From positions 34,060 through 98,059 of the forward strand of contig CASFTW010000006.1 in NCBI GenBank assembly GCA_949297785.1: a stretch of DNA of 64,000 bases. The letters are read 5' to 3'. The position numbers and the translations under genes were made by a program. Below are positions 25,690 through 34,492 of this stretch, piece by piece. The notes below the pieces were generated by a model. It saw only the letters and a program-made list of their open reading frames with translations. It was not told where the DNA came from and made no database searches. How positions within the stretch are numbered: position 1 is the stretch's first letter; each line of letters begins with the position of its first letter. This DNA is from an uncultured Spirochaetales bacterium (lineage in GTDB: Bacteria; Spirochaetota; Spirochaetia; Sphaerochaetales; Sphaerochaetaceae).

Positions 25690-26349
25690 TTATTTTAAAA
25701 ACGGAGGGGCATATGGCTTAAGACCATCTGCAATGAGAGAAGCAATCCATGCAGCACCTTCAGGCCGCAGATGGGTATTGTCCTGTTTTCCCTCAGGATA
25801 ATTCTCATACATGCCTGCAGGGAAATTCATGAACATCTTCTTACTCTCTTCCTCACCCATCTCATCAAGAGCACTGAGTGTTCTCTGAGTCATTTCAATG
25901 AAGATAAGGCCTTCTTCATCTGCGACTCTCTTCATCGCTTCAGGATAACCGAAATGGGTGTTCTGAGGTTTCCCGTTGACAAAGCAGCGGCGGCTGATCG
26001 GACTTATGAGAATCACGGTAACACCACGTGAGCGGAAATTGTTTATCATATAGCGGAGATTGAAGACAAACTTGCCATTGGGGTCTGTTCTTCTGTATTC
26101 CTCCGGCTTGTTCTCATTATGACCGAACTGGATGATGACATAGTCCCCCTCACTGCTTTCCCATAAACAGTCATAGAATATTCCTTCAAGAAGGATCATC
26201 TCTGTCGAGCGTCCGTTCTTAGCATGATTAACAAACGTCCATCCGTCTTTGAGATACGGATAGAACATCTCTCCCCACCCTGTCTCAGGCCGGGCTGAAT
26301 CTTCTTTGACAGCACAGGTTGAATCGCCAAGAAGGAACAGTTTGTTCAT
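25690..26349 (-). CDS. SGNH hydrolase, rhamnogalacturonan acetylesterase-like
   Basis: 219-residue GDSL/SGNH esterase of the rhamnogalacturonan acetylesterase type. All family blocks show: GDSTC with the nucleophile Ser near residue 9, a Gly block around NGRST, IQFGHNENKPEEY with the Asn, and DNTHLRPEGAAW with the Asp and His of the triad. It lacks a signal peptide, so it would deacetylate pectin fragments after import. The ATG at 26349 was chosen because the family domain begins at once. It sits between two unrelated lipoprotein genes. Confidence 0.88.
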   Translation of the reverse strand: MNKLFLLGDSTCAVKEDSARPETGWGEMFYPYLKDGWTFVNHAKNGRSTEMILLEGIFYDCLWESSEGDYVIIQFGHNENKPEEYRRTDPNGKFVFNLRYMINNFRSRGVTVILISPISRRCFVNGKPQNTHFGYPEAMKRVADEEGLIFIEMTQRTLSALDEMGEEESKKMFMNFPAGMYENYPEGKQDNTHLRPEGAAWIASLIADGLKPYAPPFLK

Positions 26350-26455
26350 TACATCACCATCATTATGCAAAAGATGATTATATTCTCTTAAAAACAAGGA
26401 TGAGTTTCAATCATAAAAACAAGAAACGAATCCTCTGTTGGTGATACCCTTATGA

Positions 26456-26493
26456 CCAAAAAGCCTCCATGCTTCACTTTGCACAGAGGCTTT
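26456..26493 (-). terminator. Terminator of the 651-residue lipoprotein gene
   Basis: Perfect 8-bp stem AAAGCCTC / GAGGCTTT with an 18-base loop, followed on the minus strand by more Ts, 24 bp past the stop codon. Confidence 0.8.
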
Positions 26494-26516
26494 AAATTAG
26501 TCTGTAAAGATCAGGC

Positions 26517-28472
26517 TTATACAGCCGGAACTGTCACTTCACCACCAGTAGAAGGTACATCATATGATGGAATAAGAGACGAAATATCATCAAAAGAAAC
26601 AGAATATTCGCCAGCAAAACTACCTCCGACACAAACAATATTGATTGCAAATGAAGGAATTCTGACTGAATACGAAACCTTATCTGCACCGAAATTGTTC
26701 TCCTTGGCACCTGTGAAATCCATTGAGATAACGGCTTCTCCTCTCATACCGGCTTTTTTAATTATTTGGAAAATAACAGTAATCGGATTAACAGACTCTT
26801 CTGTTCCATCCCCTTGTGCAAAACTCTCCGGCATGTCTGGATTAGGTGTCGGCTCAGGGTTAGCGTCAGATGTAATCTGATCAATAAGCTCCATAATGTC
26901 ATTAATGATATCCAGTGAGAAGTTAAATGAAACATCAATTCCAATGTCAAAAGAAGCTTTGTCTATGAACGGAGTGTAAATAGGTTCATGTGAACCTTCT
27001 GTCGTCGAATCAGGATATTCTACAAGATCAAAATGTCCACCGGAAATTCCAAGATCAACACCAAGAGAGATCTGCAGCGGATCTTCTGCCGGGATGAACT
27101 GTCCGCTATCGTCAACTCCGCCACTGATAAGGCTGAAAAGGCTCTGGACAACATCTAATGTAATCAGCGAGGACGAATCGAATGAAGTTTCCTCACCATC
27201 TCTTGTTAAAGTAACATTAGATTTCCACACACCTTCAACATACTCATGTGAAACTGAGAAGACATCACCTTCTTTAATGACATCCTTAACAGTTGGTTCC
27301 CCTTCACCTGGCACAGTTGCTGTCAATGGAGCAGGTAGTTTTTCAATAGTGATTACTTCTTTATCGTTGCTGTCATCATTCCAGTCATCATAGGAATCAA
27401 TATTAATGACGATATAATCACCTCTGCGGTCTTTTACATTGATATTACCATTTGATTCGTAATAGCTATCACCTTCGTCTTCCTTATAATCAGAGACATA
27501 AAGAGTGCTTCCAGAGGTTATCGGCAAGCCAAGACTTTCATCCACAGTCTTGATAGCTACTTCAAGCGTGTAACTCTCAGGATTGAATTTGACAATAGCA
27601 GCATCAAGCAGAGTATTCCCCTTCTGTCCGATAGTAATTGATGCACCGATTTCAGGAACAAATCCCACACCGTCAATATTGTACTCTGCCCCGAAAAGAG
27701 CGGCTGTAGCCATGAAGAGCTGCATCTTCTTATCACCATTCTGAATACTGTCAAAACTGAATTCATTCTTGAGATCTTCTCTTACATCAATAAGATTACC
27801 GTCCTGATAAATTGTTGTTGTCTTAGTCACGGTTTGGGTAACAGTTTTCGCAACTTCATCGACTTTGTAGGTTACTTTGTAAGTATAAGAGACTTCATCC
27901 TTACCATAATAGAATGAGATAACAACCTTTTCGATAGTCTGGTCTAAAAGTAGGTCGTCACCGGCAGCTCTTGCCACTCTTCCTAAAAGCTCAGATTTTG
28001 TGTAAACATACTCAACACCATCTTTTGTCTCTGTAGCTACAAAAGCATTAGACGGAATCATTTTGGCAGAATCAAGTTTGGCATCAGCTTCTGCCTTTTC
28101 TTCTTCAGTAACACCTTCATAAGAAACTTTATCTGTCTCCTTATTTGTAACTTCATACACCACACCGTTCTCTGTGTATTTAGCTTTTATTGTCACCTCA
28201 GTACCGTTCGCAGAAACAGTTTTAGAGGCTGATTCAATTTCTTTTCCATCAATAACTGTATTTTCTACAGTTAAAACAATAGAACCATCTTCCTGTTCTT
28301 CAGACGAACTGGCTGCAAACAGATCATCAAGAGATGTCAAGGTCTCATCTGCTTTATCAAACTCAGTCGCTGGCGGCTCCTCAACTGCAGGCGGTTCAGG
28401 AGTTTCACTGCTACATGCAATGAAAGAAAACAGTAAAAAAATTGAGATTAAAATTGCCAATGCTTTTTTCAT
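26517..28472 (-). CDS. Large lipoprotein of unknown function
   Basis: 651-residue exported lipoprotein. The signal peptide ends in LFSFIACSSE, with the Cys as lipid anchor, and a Pro/Glu-rich linker follows (ETPEPPAVEEPP). The remainder is Thr/Val/Asp-rich and predicted mostly beta, with several acidic low-complexity patches (YKEDEGDSYYESNG, DDWNDDSNDK). No known domain is recognisable. AGGAGGGG lies 7 bases before the ATG. Composition is AT-rich compared with the metabolic genes. The shared upstream palindrome links it to the 156-residue lipoprotein; both could be surface or cell-envelope proteins controlled together. Confidence 0.75.
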   Translation of the reverse strand: MKKALAILISIFLLFSFIACSSETPEPPAVEEPPATEFDKADETLTSLDDLFAASSSEEQEDGSIVLTVENTVIDGKEIESASKTVSANGTEVTIKAKYTENGVVYEVTNKETDKVSYEGVTEEEKAEADAKLDSAKMIPSNAFVATETKDGVEYVYTKSELLGRVARAAGDDLLLDQTIEKVVISFYYGKDEVSYTYKVTYKVDEVAKTVTQTVTKTTTIYQDGNLIDVREDLKNEFSFDSIQNGDKKMQLFMATAALFGAEYNIDGVGFVPEIGASITIGQKGNTLLDAAIVKFNPESYTLEVAIKTVDESLGLPITSGSTLYVSDYKEDEGDSYYESNGNINVKDRRGDYIVINIDSYDDWNDDSNDKEVITIEKLPAPLTATVPGEGEPTVKDVIKEGDVFSVSHEYVEGVWKSNVTLTRDGEETSFDSSSLITLDVVQSLFSLISGGVDDSGQFIPAEDPLQISLGVDLGISGGHFDLVEYPDSTTEGSHEPIYTPFIDKASFDIGIDVSFNFSLDIINDIMELIDQITSDANPEPTPNPDMPESFAQGDGTEESVNPITVIFQIIKKAGMRGEAVISMDFTGAKENNFGADKVSYSVRIPSFAINIVCVGGSFAGEYSVSFDDISSLIPSYDVPSTGGEVTVPAV

Positions 28473-28507
28473 AGCTTAATCCCCTCCTTTTTTGATTTTA
28501 CACTGTC

Positions 28508-28528
28508 ATAATAGGCTATTTTTTTTTC
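28508..28528 (-). promoter_or_regulatory. Shared A-tract plus AATAGCCTATT palindrome, copy 2
   Basis: On the minus strand a run of nine As precedes the same perfect 11-bp palindrome AATAGCCTATT, about 40 bp ahead of the large lipoprotein ATG. The distance to the start codon matches copy 1. TATTAT overlapping its right half could serve as the -10 box. Confidence 0.5.
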
Positions 28529-28630
28529 CTGCATAGATTTATGTGGTTTATTATGTAAATTTTCCGTCAGATTATCTAAAAACGGGTTTTAGCGGATAAT
28601 TTGTTAAAGAAAGTAATTCAAGTTCAGAAG

Positions 28631-28665
28631 GAAAAAGAAGGACAGCACACAATCTGCATGCTGCC
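28631..28665 (-). terminator. Terminator of the tRNA-Val gene
   Basis: Stem GGCAGCA / TGCTG-TCC with one bulge and an 11-base loop, then a T/C-rich tract (complement of 28631-28639). It lies 28 bp past the tRNA 3' end on the minus strand. Confidence 0.6.
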
Positions 28666-28693
28666 TTTTAATCTTTATACATCTATTTGTAAT

Positions 28694-28764
28694 GAGCACG
28701 ATTGGGTTTGAACCAACGGCCCCCGCCGTGTGAAGGCGGTGCTCTCCCGCTGAGCTACGTGCTC
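28694..28764 (-). tRNA. tRNA-Val (anticodon CAC)
   Basis: A 71-base cloverleaf. The acceptor stem GAGCACG pairs perfectly with CGTGCTC. The D arm reads GCTCAGCGGGAGAGC. The anticodon stem CCGCC/GGCGG encloses TTCACAC, giving anticodon CAC, which reads GUG (valine). The T arm carries GGTTCAAACCC. The 3' CCA is not encoded and must be added by the CCA-adding enzyme. Confidence 0.92.
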
Positions 28765-28939
28765 GGATGAATGTAAAGTAACACAAACAGTTATGAAATT
28801 CAATAGCGTGGAAAAATGTTAGTTTTTGCTGGCGAATAAGGAACAAGAACTCTTTTCAAGTCATATTTTGAATAGAATTTGGCTTTTCTAATCAATATAT
28901 GATTTGAATAGCATTCTAATCTCATCATACACTTCTCAT

Positions 28940-29412
28940 ATGGCAAATGGAATATACATCTGGACTCGTGATGACTGGCCCCTCTCCACCGGGACACGCA
29001 AGAACACACTTCCCTGCTTCTGAATGCCACAAAACAAGAGGCGCCATTGCTGGAAAGCTGTGAGAAAGGTACAGGGGACATTACAAGTTTTGTCAGTTAC
29101 ATTCTCAAATGTCTGGCAACTGCAGTTGCCAGAACAGAAGAAAATCTTGCCGCCACTCTTGCAAAGACAAGATTCTGGGATTCCATCCACCAGTTAGCCC
29201 TCAATGAGAGACAGATCAAAATCATCAACCGTATTATGGATGGATTTGAAGGAAAACTGACTGCAGAGAAATGGGCAAAAATCACAAAGTGCTCACATGC
29301 CACCGCTCTGAGAGATATCACGGATCTGATTGCAAAAGGGGTGCTTGAAAAAGATGGCAGCGGAGGACGCTCTGCAGGCTATCAGCTCACGAGGCAAAAT
29401 ATGACAATGTGA
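28940..29412 (+). pseudogene. Internally deleted Fic-family protein (AMPylase-like) remnant
   Basis: The C-terminal part is clear. From 29026 the frame reads LLESCEKGTGDITSF, LAATLAKTRFWDS, IINRIMDGFEGKLTAEKWAKITKCSHATALRDITDLIAKGVLEKDGSGGRSAGYQL (winged-helix tail), as in Fic proteins with an N-terminal DUF4172 region. An N-terminal scrap, GIYIWTRDDWP, matches how such proteins begin and lies at 28949-28981 in another frame. The whole Fic core with its HxFx(D/E)GNGR loop is missing, so a deletion of some 250 codons, plus a frame change, removed the enzyme. It sits beside the tRNA-Val gene and is surely inactive as a Fic enzyme. Confidence 0.7.
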
Positions 29413-29554
29413 GTGCGGAGGATGGTATTTTCACTGTAAGACAAGATTTTCTTCCCTGCCTTCAAAACCCGTGATAGACTTAAAATGACGAAAAAGGTTC
29501 AGATGCGGGCAGCATCAAGCCTTGCTGTCCTCCTCTGAACAAAAGGAGGCAGGC

Positions 29555-31624
29555 ATGCTCAATATTTTTCTGACTCTATCATTTCTTGTTTCCGTGATTG
29601 CGTTTCTATTCGCACTGTATCTGTACCTGTGGGTCAGAAAGCACAAGGTGGAAAACAAGGAAATAGAGCGTATCTCCCTCCTTATAAAAAAGGGAGCCGA
29701 CACATTCATAAAAAGAGAATACAAACTGCTTGCAGCATTTGAACTTGCGGTCTTCATCCTCATACTCATCTTCTTCCCCCAGCCTGTATGGAAAGGCAGC
29801 ATTTCAGGTAATGTCCTCACGGCTTTCGCATACATACTCGGTTCAATATTCTCGGCACTTGCCGGCAAGATAGGTATCCTTGTTGCAACCCTTTCAAACG
29901 GCCGCTGTGCCGAAGGTGCAAAAAAGGGACTGAAGGATGCTTTTCTCATAGGATTCCGCGGCGGTGCGGTAATGGGACTTCTGGTTGTGGGCTGCTGTCT
30001 TTTCGGCGTGGCGCTTGTCCTTCTCCTCACGAATGACACCGGTGTGCTTCTTGGTTTCTCGTTCGGTGCAAGCTCACTTGCCCTCTTTGCAAAGGCCGGA
30101 GGCGGAATATTCACAAAGAGCGCAGATGTCGCCGCAGACCTTACAGGCAAGGTAGAGCTGGGCATTGCGGAAGATGATCCCAGAAACCCCGCAGTCATTG
30201 CTGACAATGTCGGCGACAATGTAGGAGACGTTGCCGGAATGGGAGCGGATCTTTTTGATTCGAATGTGGCGGCAATGACATCGGCACTTGTAATTGCATC
30301 AAGTCTTTCGGGATCTGTCGCAGCAATGGAGATGGTGTTCTGCTATGCGCTTCTCGGTCTTCTTGCCTCCATACTCGGAATTGCTGCGGCAAGAGTCGGA
30401 AAGGATGGCAATCCTACACGGGCGCTCAACAGCTCGACATACGTCACAACTGCGATATTCCTGATCCTCACGGCGGCGGCCACTTATTTTGTCGAAGGTT
30501 TCTCATGGAATATATGGCTGTCATCGGCTACCGGATTGATAGTCGGGCTTATCATAGGGCTTACGACGGACTACTTCACCGATGACACCAAACCGGTCGT
30601 AAGAAAAGTCGCGCATGCCTCTGCATCAGGTGCGGCATTCACAATCCTTTCAGGAACCTCATACGGTTTTGTCTCCTGTCTTCCGGCCATGGCAGGCATC
30701 GCTGTATCATCACTTATTTCCTATCAGCTGTGCGCACCGCTTGGTGAAGGCTATGCGATCTTCGGCATTGCGATGGCGGCAGTCGGCATGCTTTCAATTG
30801 TCGGCATGATAATCTCAAACGATGCATACGGTCCTATCGTCGACAACGCAAGAGGACTTGCCGAAATGGGAGGACTCGGAGAAGAGACCATAAGAATCGC
30901 CGATGAGCTTGACAGTGCGGGCAACACAGTCAAGGCAGTGACAAAAGGCTTCTCGATAGGAGCTGCCGGACTTACCGTCATTTCCCTGCTAGGTGCATTC
31001 ATGAGTGAGACAAACGCCGCACTCGCTGAGGCGGGAAAGCCTCTCATAACAGGCTTTGACATCATGAATCCGACCGTCTTCTTCGGTCTTCTCGTGGGCG
31101 CTGCCATACCCGCCCTGTTCTCCGCGATGCTGATCCTCGGTGTCGACAAGAACGCACAGAGAATGGTTGAGGAAATACACAGGCAGTTCTCCACCATACC
31201 GGGGCTCAAGGAAGGAAATGCACAGCCTGAATACTCACAGTGTATCGACATAGCGGCAAAGGGTGCATTGAAAGAACTCATTCCTGCCGGACTGATGACT
31301 ATCATAACAACCCTGCTGGTGGGCTTCATAGCAGGACCGCTTGCCATAGGAGGCTTCCTTGTGGGAAACATAGTGAGCGGACTTCTTCTTGCGCTCTTCA
31401 TGTCAAATGCGGGCGGTCTGTGGGATAACTCGAAGAAATACATCGAATCAGGCAATGAAGGAGGAAAAGGAAGTGATGCTCATAAAGCGGCTGTCATCGG
31501 CGATACCGTCGGAGATCCCTACAAAGACACTGCAGGACCTTCCATCAATACACAGATAACCGTTGTATCCCTCGTGGCATCCCTCGCATCAGCGCTTTTC
31601 GCTTCATTCTCACTTTTCGGATGA
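29555..31624 (+). CDS. hppA: Membrane-bound ion-pumping pyrophosphatase
   Basis: 689-residue integral membrane pump that couples pyrophosphate hydrolysis to H+ or Na+ export. The substrate site is textbook: KSADVAADLTGKVE, EDDPRNPAVIADNVGDNVGDVAGMGADLF and the late AAVIGDTVGDPYKDTAGPS. The position that separates potassium-dependent (Ala) from independent (Lys) enzymes reads Lys in GNTVKAVTK, which predicts potassium independence. The pumped ion cannot be decided by eye. The start was chosen at the ATG after AAAAGGAGG; a TTG 11 codons upstream lacks support. About 16 membrane segments are expected. Confidence 0.95.
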   Translation: MLNIFLTLSFLVSVIAFLFALYLYLWVRKHKVENKEIERISLLIKKGADTFIKREYKLLAAFELAVFILILIFFPQPVWKGSISGNVLTAFAYILGSIFSALAGKIGILVATLSNGRCAEGAKKGLKDAFLIGFRGGAVMGLLVVGCCLFGVALVLLLTNDTGVLLGFSFGASSLALFAKAGGGIFTKSADVAADLTGKVELGIAEDDPRNPAVIADNVGDNVGDVAGMGADLFDSNVAAMTSALVIASSLSGSVAAMEMVFCYALLGLLASILGIAAARVGKDGNPTRALNSSTYVTTAIFLILTAAATYFVEGFSWNIWLSSATGLIVGLIIGLTTDYFTDDTKPVVRKVAHASASGAAFTILSGTSYGFVSCLPAMAGIAVSSLISYQLCAPLGEGYAIFGIAMAAVGMLSIVGMIISNDAYGPIVDNARGLAEMGGLGEETIRIADELDSAGNTVKAVTKGFSIGAAGLTVISLLGAFMSETNAALAEAGKPLITGFDIMNPTVFFGLLVGAAIPALFSAMLILGVDKNAQRMVEEIHRQFSTIPGLKEGNAQPEYSQCIDIAAKGALKELIPAGLMTIITTLLVGFIAGPLAIGGFLVGNIVSGLLLALFMSNAGGLWDNSKKYIESGNEGGKGSDAHKAAVIGDTVGDPYKDTAGPSINTQITVVSLVASLASALFASFSLFG

Positions 31625-31643
31625 GATTATAAGGAGAACAGGA

Positions 31644-31676
31644 AAAGGACAGGGCTCAGATTCTGTCCTTTTTTAC
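31644..31676 (+). terminator. Terminator of hppA
   Basis: Perfect 8-bp stem AAAGGACA / TGTCCTTT with a 12-base loop running into a T-tract, 20 bp past the hppA stop. Confidence 0.85.
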
Positions 31677-31712
31677 ATCCGGTACAGTCCGGATTATGTG
31701 AAGTAAAGCCAG

Positions 31713-31735
31713 TTTGTAACGAAAAGCGTTACAAA
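31713..31735. repeat. Perfect 9-5-9 inverted repeat between converging genes
   Basis: TTTGTAACG and CGTTACAAA flank AAAAG. There is no T-run, so it is not an ordinary terminator. It lies between the hppA and kdgK terminators, where no promoter is needed. It resembles a LacI-type operator half-site (TTGTAACG), but nothing next to it would need one. Confidence 0.6.
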
Positions 31736-31831
31736 TCTTGAAAAAACAAGGCAGTGTCCTGTCAGGCGGAAATATGGAAAAGGATGGGAATATCATCAAT
31801 CTTCCCTAACACATGACATTGTTCATAGACG

Positions 31832-31865
31832 TTAAAAAAAACTCCGGGATGAATCCACCCCGGAG
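31832..31865 (-). terminator. Terminator of kdgK
   Basis: Perfect 7-bp stem CTCCGGG / CCCGGAG with a 10-base loop, followed on the minus strand by eight Ts. Confidence 0.9.
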
Positions 31866-31893
31866 GAAATAATCATAAGAGGATAGAAAACTT

Positions 31894-32928
31894 TTATCTC
31901 TGGACACGTCCGGAGCCGTCACCCTTGCAAAGAGCCTCGACTTCGCTGAGTCTTGAGAGGTTGAAGTCACCGTCGATTGAGTGCTTGAGACAGGATGCCG
32001 CAACTGCGAAGTTGATTGCATACTGCTCATCATCATAGTGGCTGAGGCCGTAGATAATACCTGCCGCGAATGAATCGCCGCCGCCTACTCTGTCGATGAT
32101 ATCTGTGATCTCATAATGTCTTGAGAGATAGAAGCCTGTCTTTCCGGAAAGAGCTGCCGACCAGCCGTTTCTGTCTGCTGACTTGCTTTCCCTGAGTGTG
32201 ATTGCAACAACCTGGACATTCGGGAACTGCTTCTTCACTTCATTTGCAAGAGCTTCATATACCTTGGTGTCAAGCTCGCCGCTTGTGACATCGCTGTCAG
32301 CCTCGATACCGAGACACTTCTGGATATCTTCCTCGTTTGCGATGATGACATCCGCATACTTTGCAAGTTCTCTCATCACTTCGGGAGCCTTCTTGCCGTA
32401 ATTCCACAGCTTCTTCCTGTAGTTGAGGTCGATTGAAACTGTCGCACCTGCAGCCTTGGCCTGCTTCATGGCCTCAAGAGCACAGTCTGCAGCTTCCTGG
32501 CTTACAGCCGGTGTGATGCCTGTTGTATGGAACCATGTCGCACCTTTCATGATGGAAGCGAAATCGAAATCCTTTACTGTTGATTTTGCGATTGCGCTTT
32601 CAGCTCTGTCGTATACGACGAGGGACGGGCGCTGATTGGCACCTGTCTCGAGATAGTAGATACCGAGTCTTGAACCCTTGACCTTGTTGATTGCAGAAGT
32701 GTCGACACCATACTTCATGAGTTCTCTCACGCAGGCCTCGCCTACTGCGTTGTCAGGAACTGCCGAGACGAACTGAGCGTCGGCACCGAAAATTGAAAGA
32801 GATACAGCTACGTTTGCTTCTCCGCCGCCGAATGTGGCTTCAAGTGACGGGCTCTGGAAAAGGCGCTGCCTTTCAGGGCTCTTGAGACGGAGCATGATTT
32901 CACCGAATGTAACGTATTTGTTAGACAT
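31894..32928 (-). CDS. kdgK: 2-keto-3-deoxygluconate kinase (PfkB family)
   Basis: 344-residue ribokinase/PfkB-fold sugar kinase. The N-terminal motif [32 protein letters not shown] and the C-terminal active-site block [16 protein letters not shown], with the catalytic Asp, are both present. KDG kinase is preferred over fructokinase or ribokinase because it lies head to head with KDPG aldolase and near uxaBAC, which make 2-keto-3-deoxygluconate. The ATG at 32928 follows GGAGG by 5 bases; four upstream codons in frame are discarded. Confidence 0.88.
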   Translation of the reverse strand: MSNKYVTFGEIMLRLKSPERQRLFQSPSLEATFGGGEANVAVSLSIFGADAQFVSAVPDNAVGEACVRELMKYGVDTSAINKVKGSRLGIYYLETGANQRPSLVVYDRAESAIAKSTVKDFDFASIMKGATWFHTTGITPAVSQEAADCALEAMKQAKAAGATVSIDLNYRKKLWNYGKKAPEVMRELAKYADVIIANEEDIQKCLGIEADSDVTSGELDTKVYEALANEVKKQFPNVQVVAITLRESKSADRNGWSAALSGKTGFYLSRHYEITDIIDRVGGGDSFAAGIIYGLSHYDDEQYAINFAVAASCLKHSIDGDFNLSRLSEVEALCKGDGSGRVQR

Positions 32929-32957
32929 ATATGCCTCCATTTTTCTTGATGCTATTC

Positions 32958-32986
32958 ATTCTATGGTAGAAAAAAACATACGTCAA
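32958..32986 (-). promoter_or_regulatory. kdgK promoter
   Basis: Minus-strand TTGACG (32981-32986) and TAGAAT (32958-32963), 17 bp apart, about 30 bp before the kdgK start. Confidence 0.65.
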
Positions 32987-33019
32987 TAAAAATTATCGGA
33001 ACATTGTTTCATTTTTCCG

Positions 33020-33048
33020 TTTCATTTTCCAAAAACCCGTGTTATAAT
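33020..33048 (+). promoter_or_regulatory. eda promoter
   Basis: A perfect TATAAT (33043-33048) preceded by TTTCAT at 17-bp spacing, 36 bp before the eda start. The weak -35 suggests an activator or another control. The kdgK promoter points the other way just upstream. Confidence 0.55.
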
Positions 33049-33083
33049 ACTTTTATCAAAGTTAAAAGGAGAAGAGAAAGACT

Positions 33084-34046
33084 ATGACAAAAGCTGAACT
33101 CATGAAGTTTTTCCACGATATCGGAATCGTGCCTGTAGTCAAGATTGACGATGCTGAAAAGGCAGTTCCGCTTGCAAAGGCAATGATCAGAGGCGGCCTT
33201 CCGGTTGCAGAAATCACATTCCGCACCGCAGCAGCAGAGGAAGCCATCAGGAGAGTGACAAAAGAATGTCCCGAAATGGTTGTCGGAGCCGGTACTGTGA
33301 TCAATCCTGAAATCGCAAAGAAAGCCGTAGCGGCCGGAGCACAGTTCATCGTATCCGCAGGTCTCAACCCGGAGACAGTGAAATGGTGCAACGAGAACAA
33401 TATTCCCGTGGTTCCAGGCGTATGCACTCCTTCTGAAATCGAGCAGGGTCTCGCACTCGGCCTCGATACACTCAAGTTCTTCCCTGCAGAGGCAAGCGGC
33501 GGTGTCGGAATGCTCAAGAATTTCGCAGGTCCGTTCTCCCAGGTCAAGTTCATGACAACAGGCGGCATCAACGCATCAAACGTCACTGATTATGCAAAGT
33601 GCGGCAACGTCATTACAATCGGCGGCAGCTGGATGGTGAAGGCAGATCTCATCGAAAACGAGAACTGGGATGAGATCACTCGTCTTTGTGCCGAGGCTCT
33701 CAAGGCTGTCCAGGGTCTTGAATTCGTACATGTCGGCATCAACAACGCTGATGAAGCGGAGGCTGCAAAGGCTGCAAAGATGTTCGAGGCGTTCGGACTG
33801 AGCACAAACAAGGGCAACTCCTCAACATTCATGGACAAGGACATCGAGCTCATGCACAAGCCTTTCTACGGAACAAAGGGACACCTTGCATTCCGCTGTA
33901 TCGATCTTGAGAGAACAGTATACTACCTCTCAAAGTTCGGCTTCACTGTAAAGGAAGAAAGCGTGAAGTATGATGCAAAGGGCAAGATGAAAGTCTGCTA
34001 CTTCAACGAGGAGATCGGAGGTTTCGCAATCCACCTCGTAAAATAA
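33084..34046 (+). CDS. eda: KDPG/KHG aldolase with C-terminal VOC-type domain
   Basis: 320-residue protein. Residues 1-210 are a full class I KDPG aldolase, which cleaves 2-keto-3-deoxy-6-phosphogluconate to pyruvate and glyceraldehyde-3-phosphate. The catalytic Lys is in DTLKFFPAEA near residue 133 and the Glu in VAEITFRT near residue 44. Residues about 215-320 (LEFVHVGINNADEAEAAKAAKMFEAFGL, HLAFRCIDLERTVYYLSKFGFTV, GGFAIHLVK) look like a glyoxalase/VOC-type fold, which plain Eda (about 210 residues) lacks. Similar long aldolases occur in gut Firmicutes. The domain's job is unknown; it may be structural or bind a related keto-acid. Confidence 0.9.
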   Translation: MTKAELMKFFHDIGIVPVVKIDDAEKAVPLAKAMIRGGLPVAEITFRTAAAEEAIRRVTKECPEMVVGAGTVINPEIAKKAVAAGAQFIVSAGLNPETVKWCNENNIPVVPGVCTPSEIEQGLALGLDTLKFFPAEASGGVGMLKNFAGPFSQVKFMTTGGINASNVTDYAKCGNVITIGGSWMVKADLIENENWDEITRLCAEALKAVQGLEFVHVGINNADEAEAAKAAKMFEAFGLSTNKGNSSTFMDKDIELMHKPFYGTKGHLAFRCIDLERTVYYLSKFGFTVKEESVKYDAKGKMKVCYFNEEIGGFAIHLVK

Positions 34047-34075
34047 TTCATGCAGTCACCTGAAATGACTGAAAG

Positions 34076-34105
34076 AAGGCCGCTTCGAGTGTGAGGCGGC
34101 CTTTT
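34076..34105 (+). terminator. Terminator of eda
   Basis: Stem AAGGCCGC / GCGGCCTT with a 12-base loop and a short T-run, 29 bp past the eda stop. Confidence 0.85.
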
Positions 34106-34264
34106 GTGTATCTGTGTGAGATGGCTGTACAATTATTCTTCCAGAGGATATAAACAGAAGGAGCAGCTGCCTTTCCCATCCTATGCTCAATTGCATTGAC
34201 GGCCAGGAATGTGAGCGTTCCTACTGCGCAGCCGAATCGGCAGGAAGGATGCCGAGGTAGAACT

Positions 34265-34492
34265 GACTGCTCCCACAAGCCTGTGGGGTTCAAGTGAATA
34301 GACTTATACCATATCCGTACATCATTTGCAGACTTCGGGACTAAGGCTGCCACACAGAGCACCTGAACTGCCGGCCAGGCATCCTGACGGACACATTAAC
34401 GACCGGCTTCTGCCTTTCTCAAGGCAAGGAGAGACAGTCAGCTCCCCCAATATTGTAATCTGTTTTCTTTTTGTTCTTTCTCTATCTCCTTC
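34265..34492 (-). ncRNA. Possible omega RNA/right-end transcript of tnpB
   Basis: In the IS200/IS605 family the guide-carrying omega RNA covers the region downstream of tnpB and ends at the element's right end. Here 227 bp without a gene follow the tnpB stop. They contain several short self-complementary stretches and finish at the 6-bp, 4-base-loop hairpin at 34272-34287. Sequence beyond that point would act as guide. This is inference from family knowledge; the exact ends are not seen. Confidence 0.3.

Noticed and set aside
28765..28939. A prophage or integrative-element attachment site at tRNA-Val
   Set aside because: No integrase gene and no repeated copy of the tRNA 3' end were found in the window.
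31894..32928. Fructokinase or ribokinase identity for the PfkB protein
   Set aside because: Motifs allow it, but the divergent KDPG aldolase and nearby uxa genes fit KDG kinase better.
34048..34362. A 104-codon minus-strand frame overlapping the eda terminator and the tnpB 3' region
   Set aside because: No ribosome site, no family resemblance, and it crosses both a strong terminator and the right-end hairpin.
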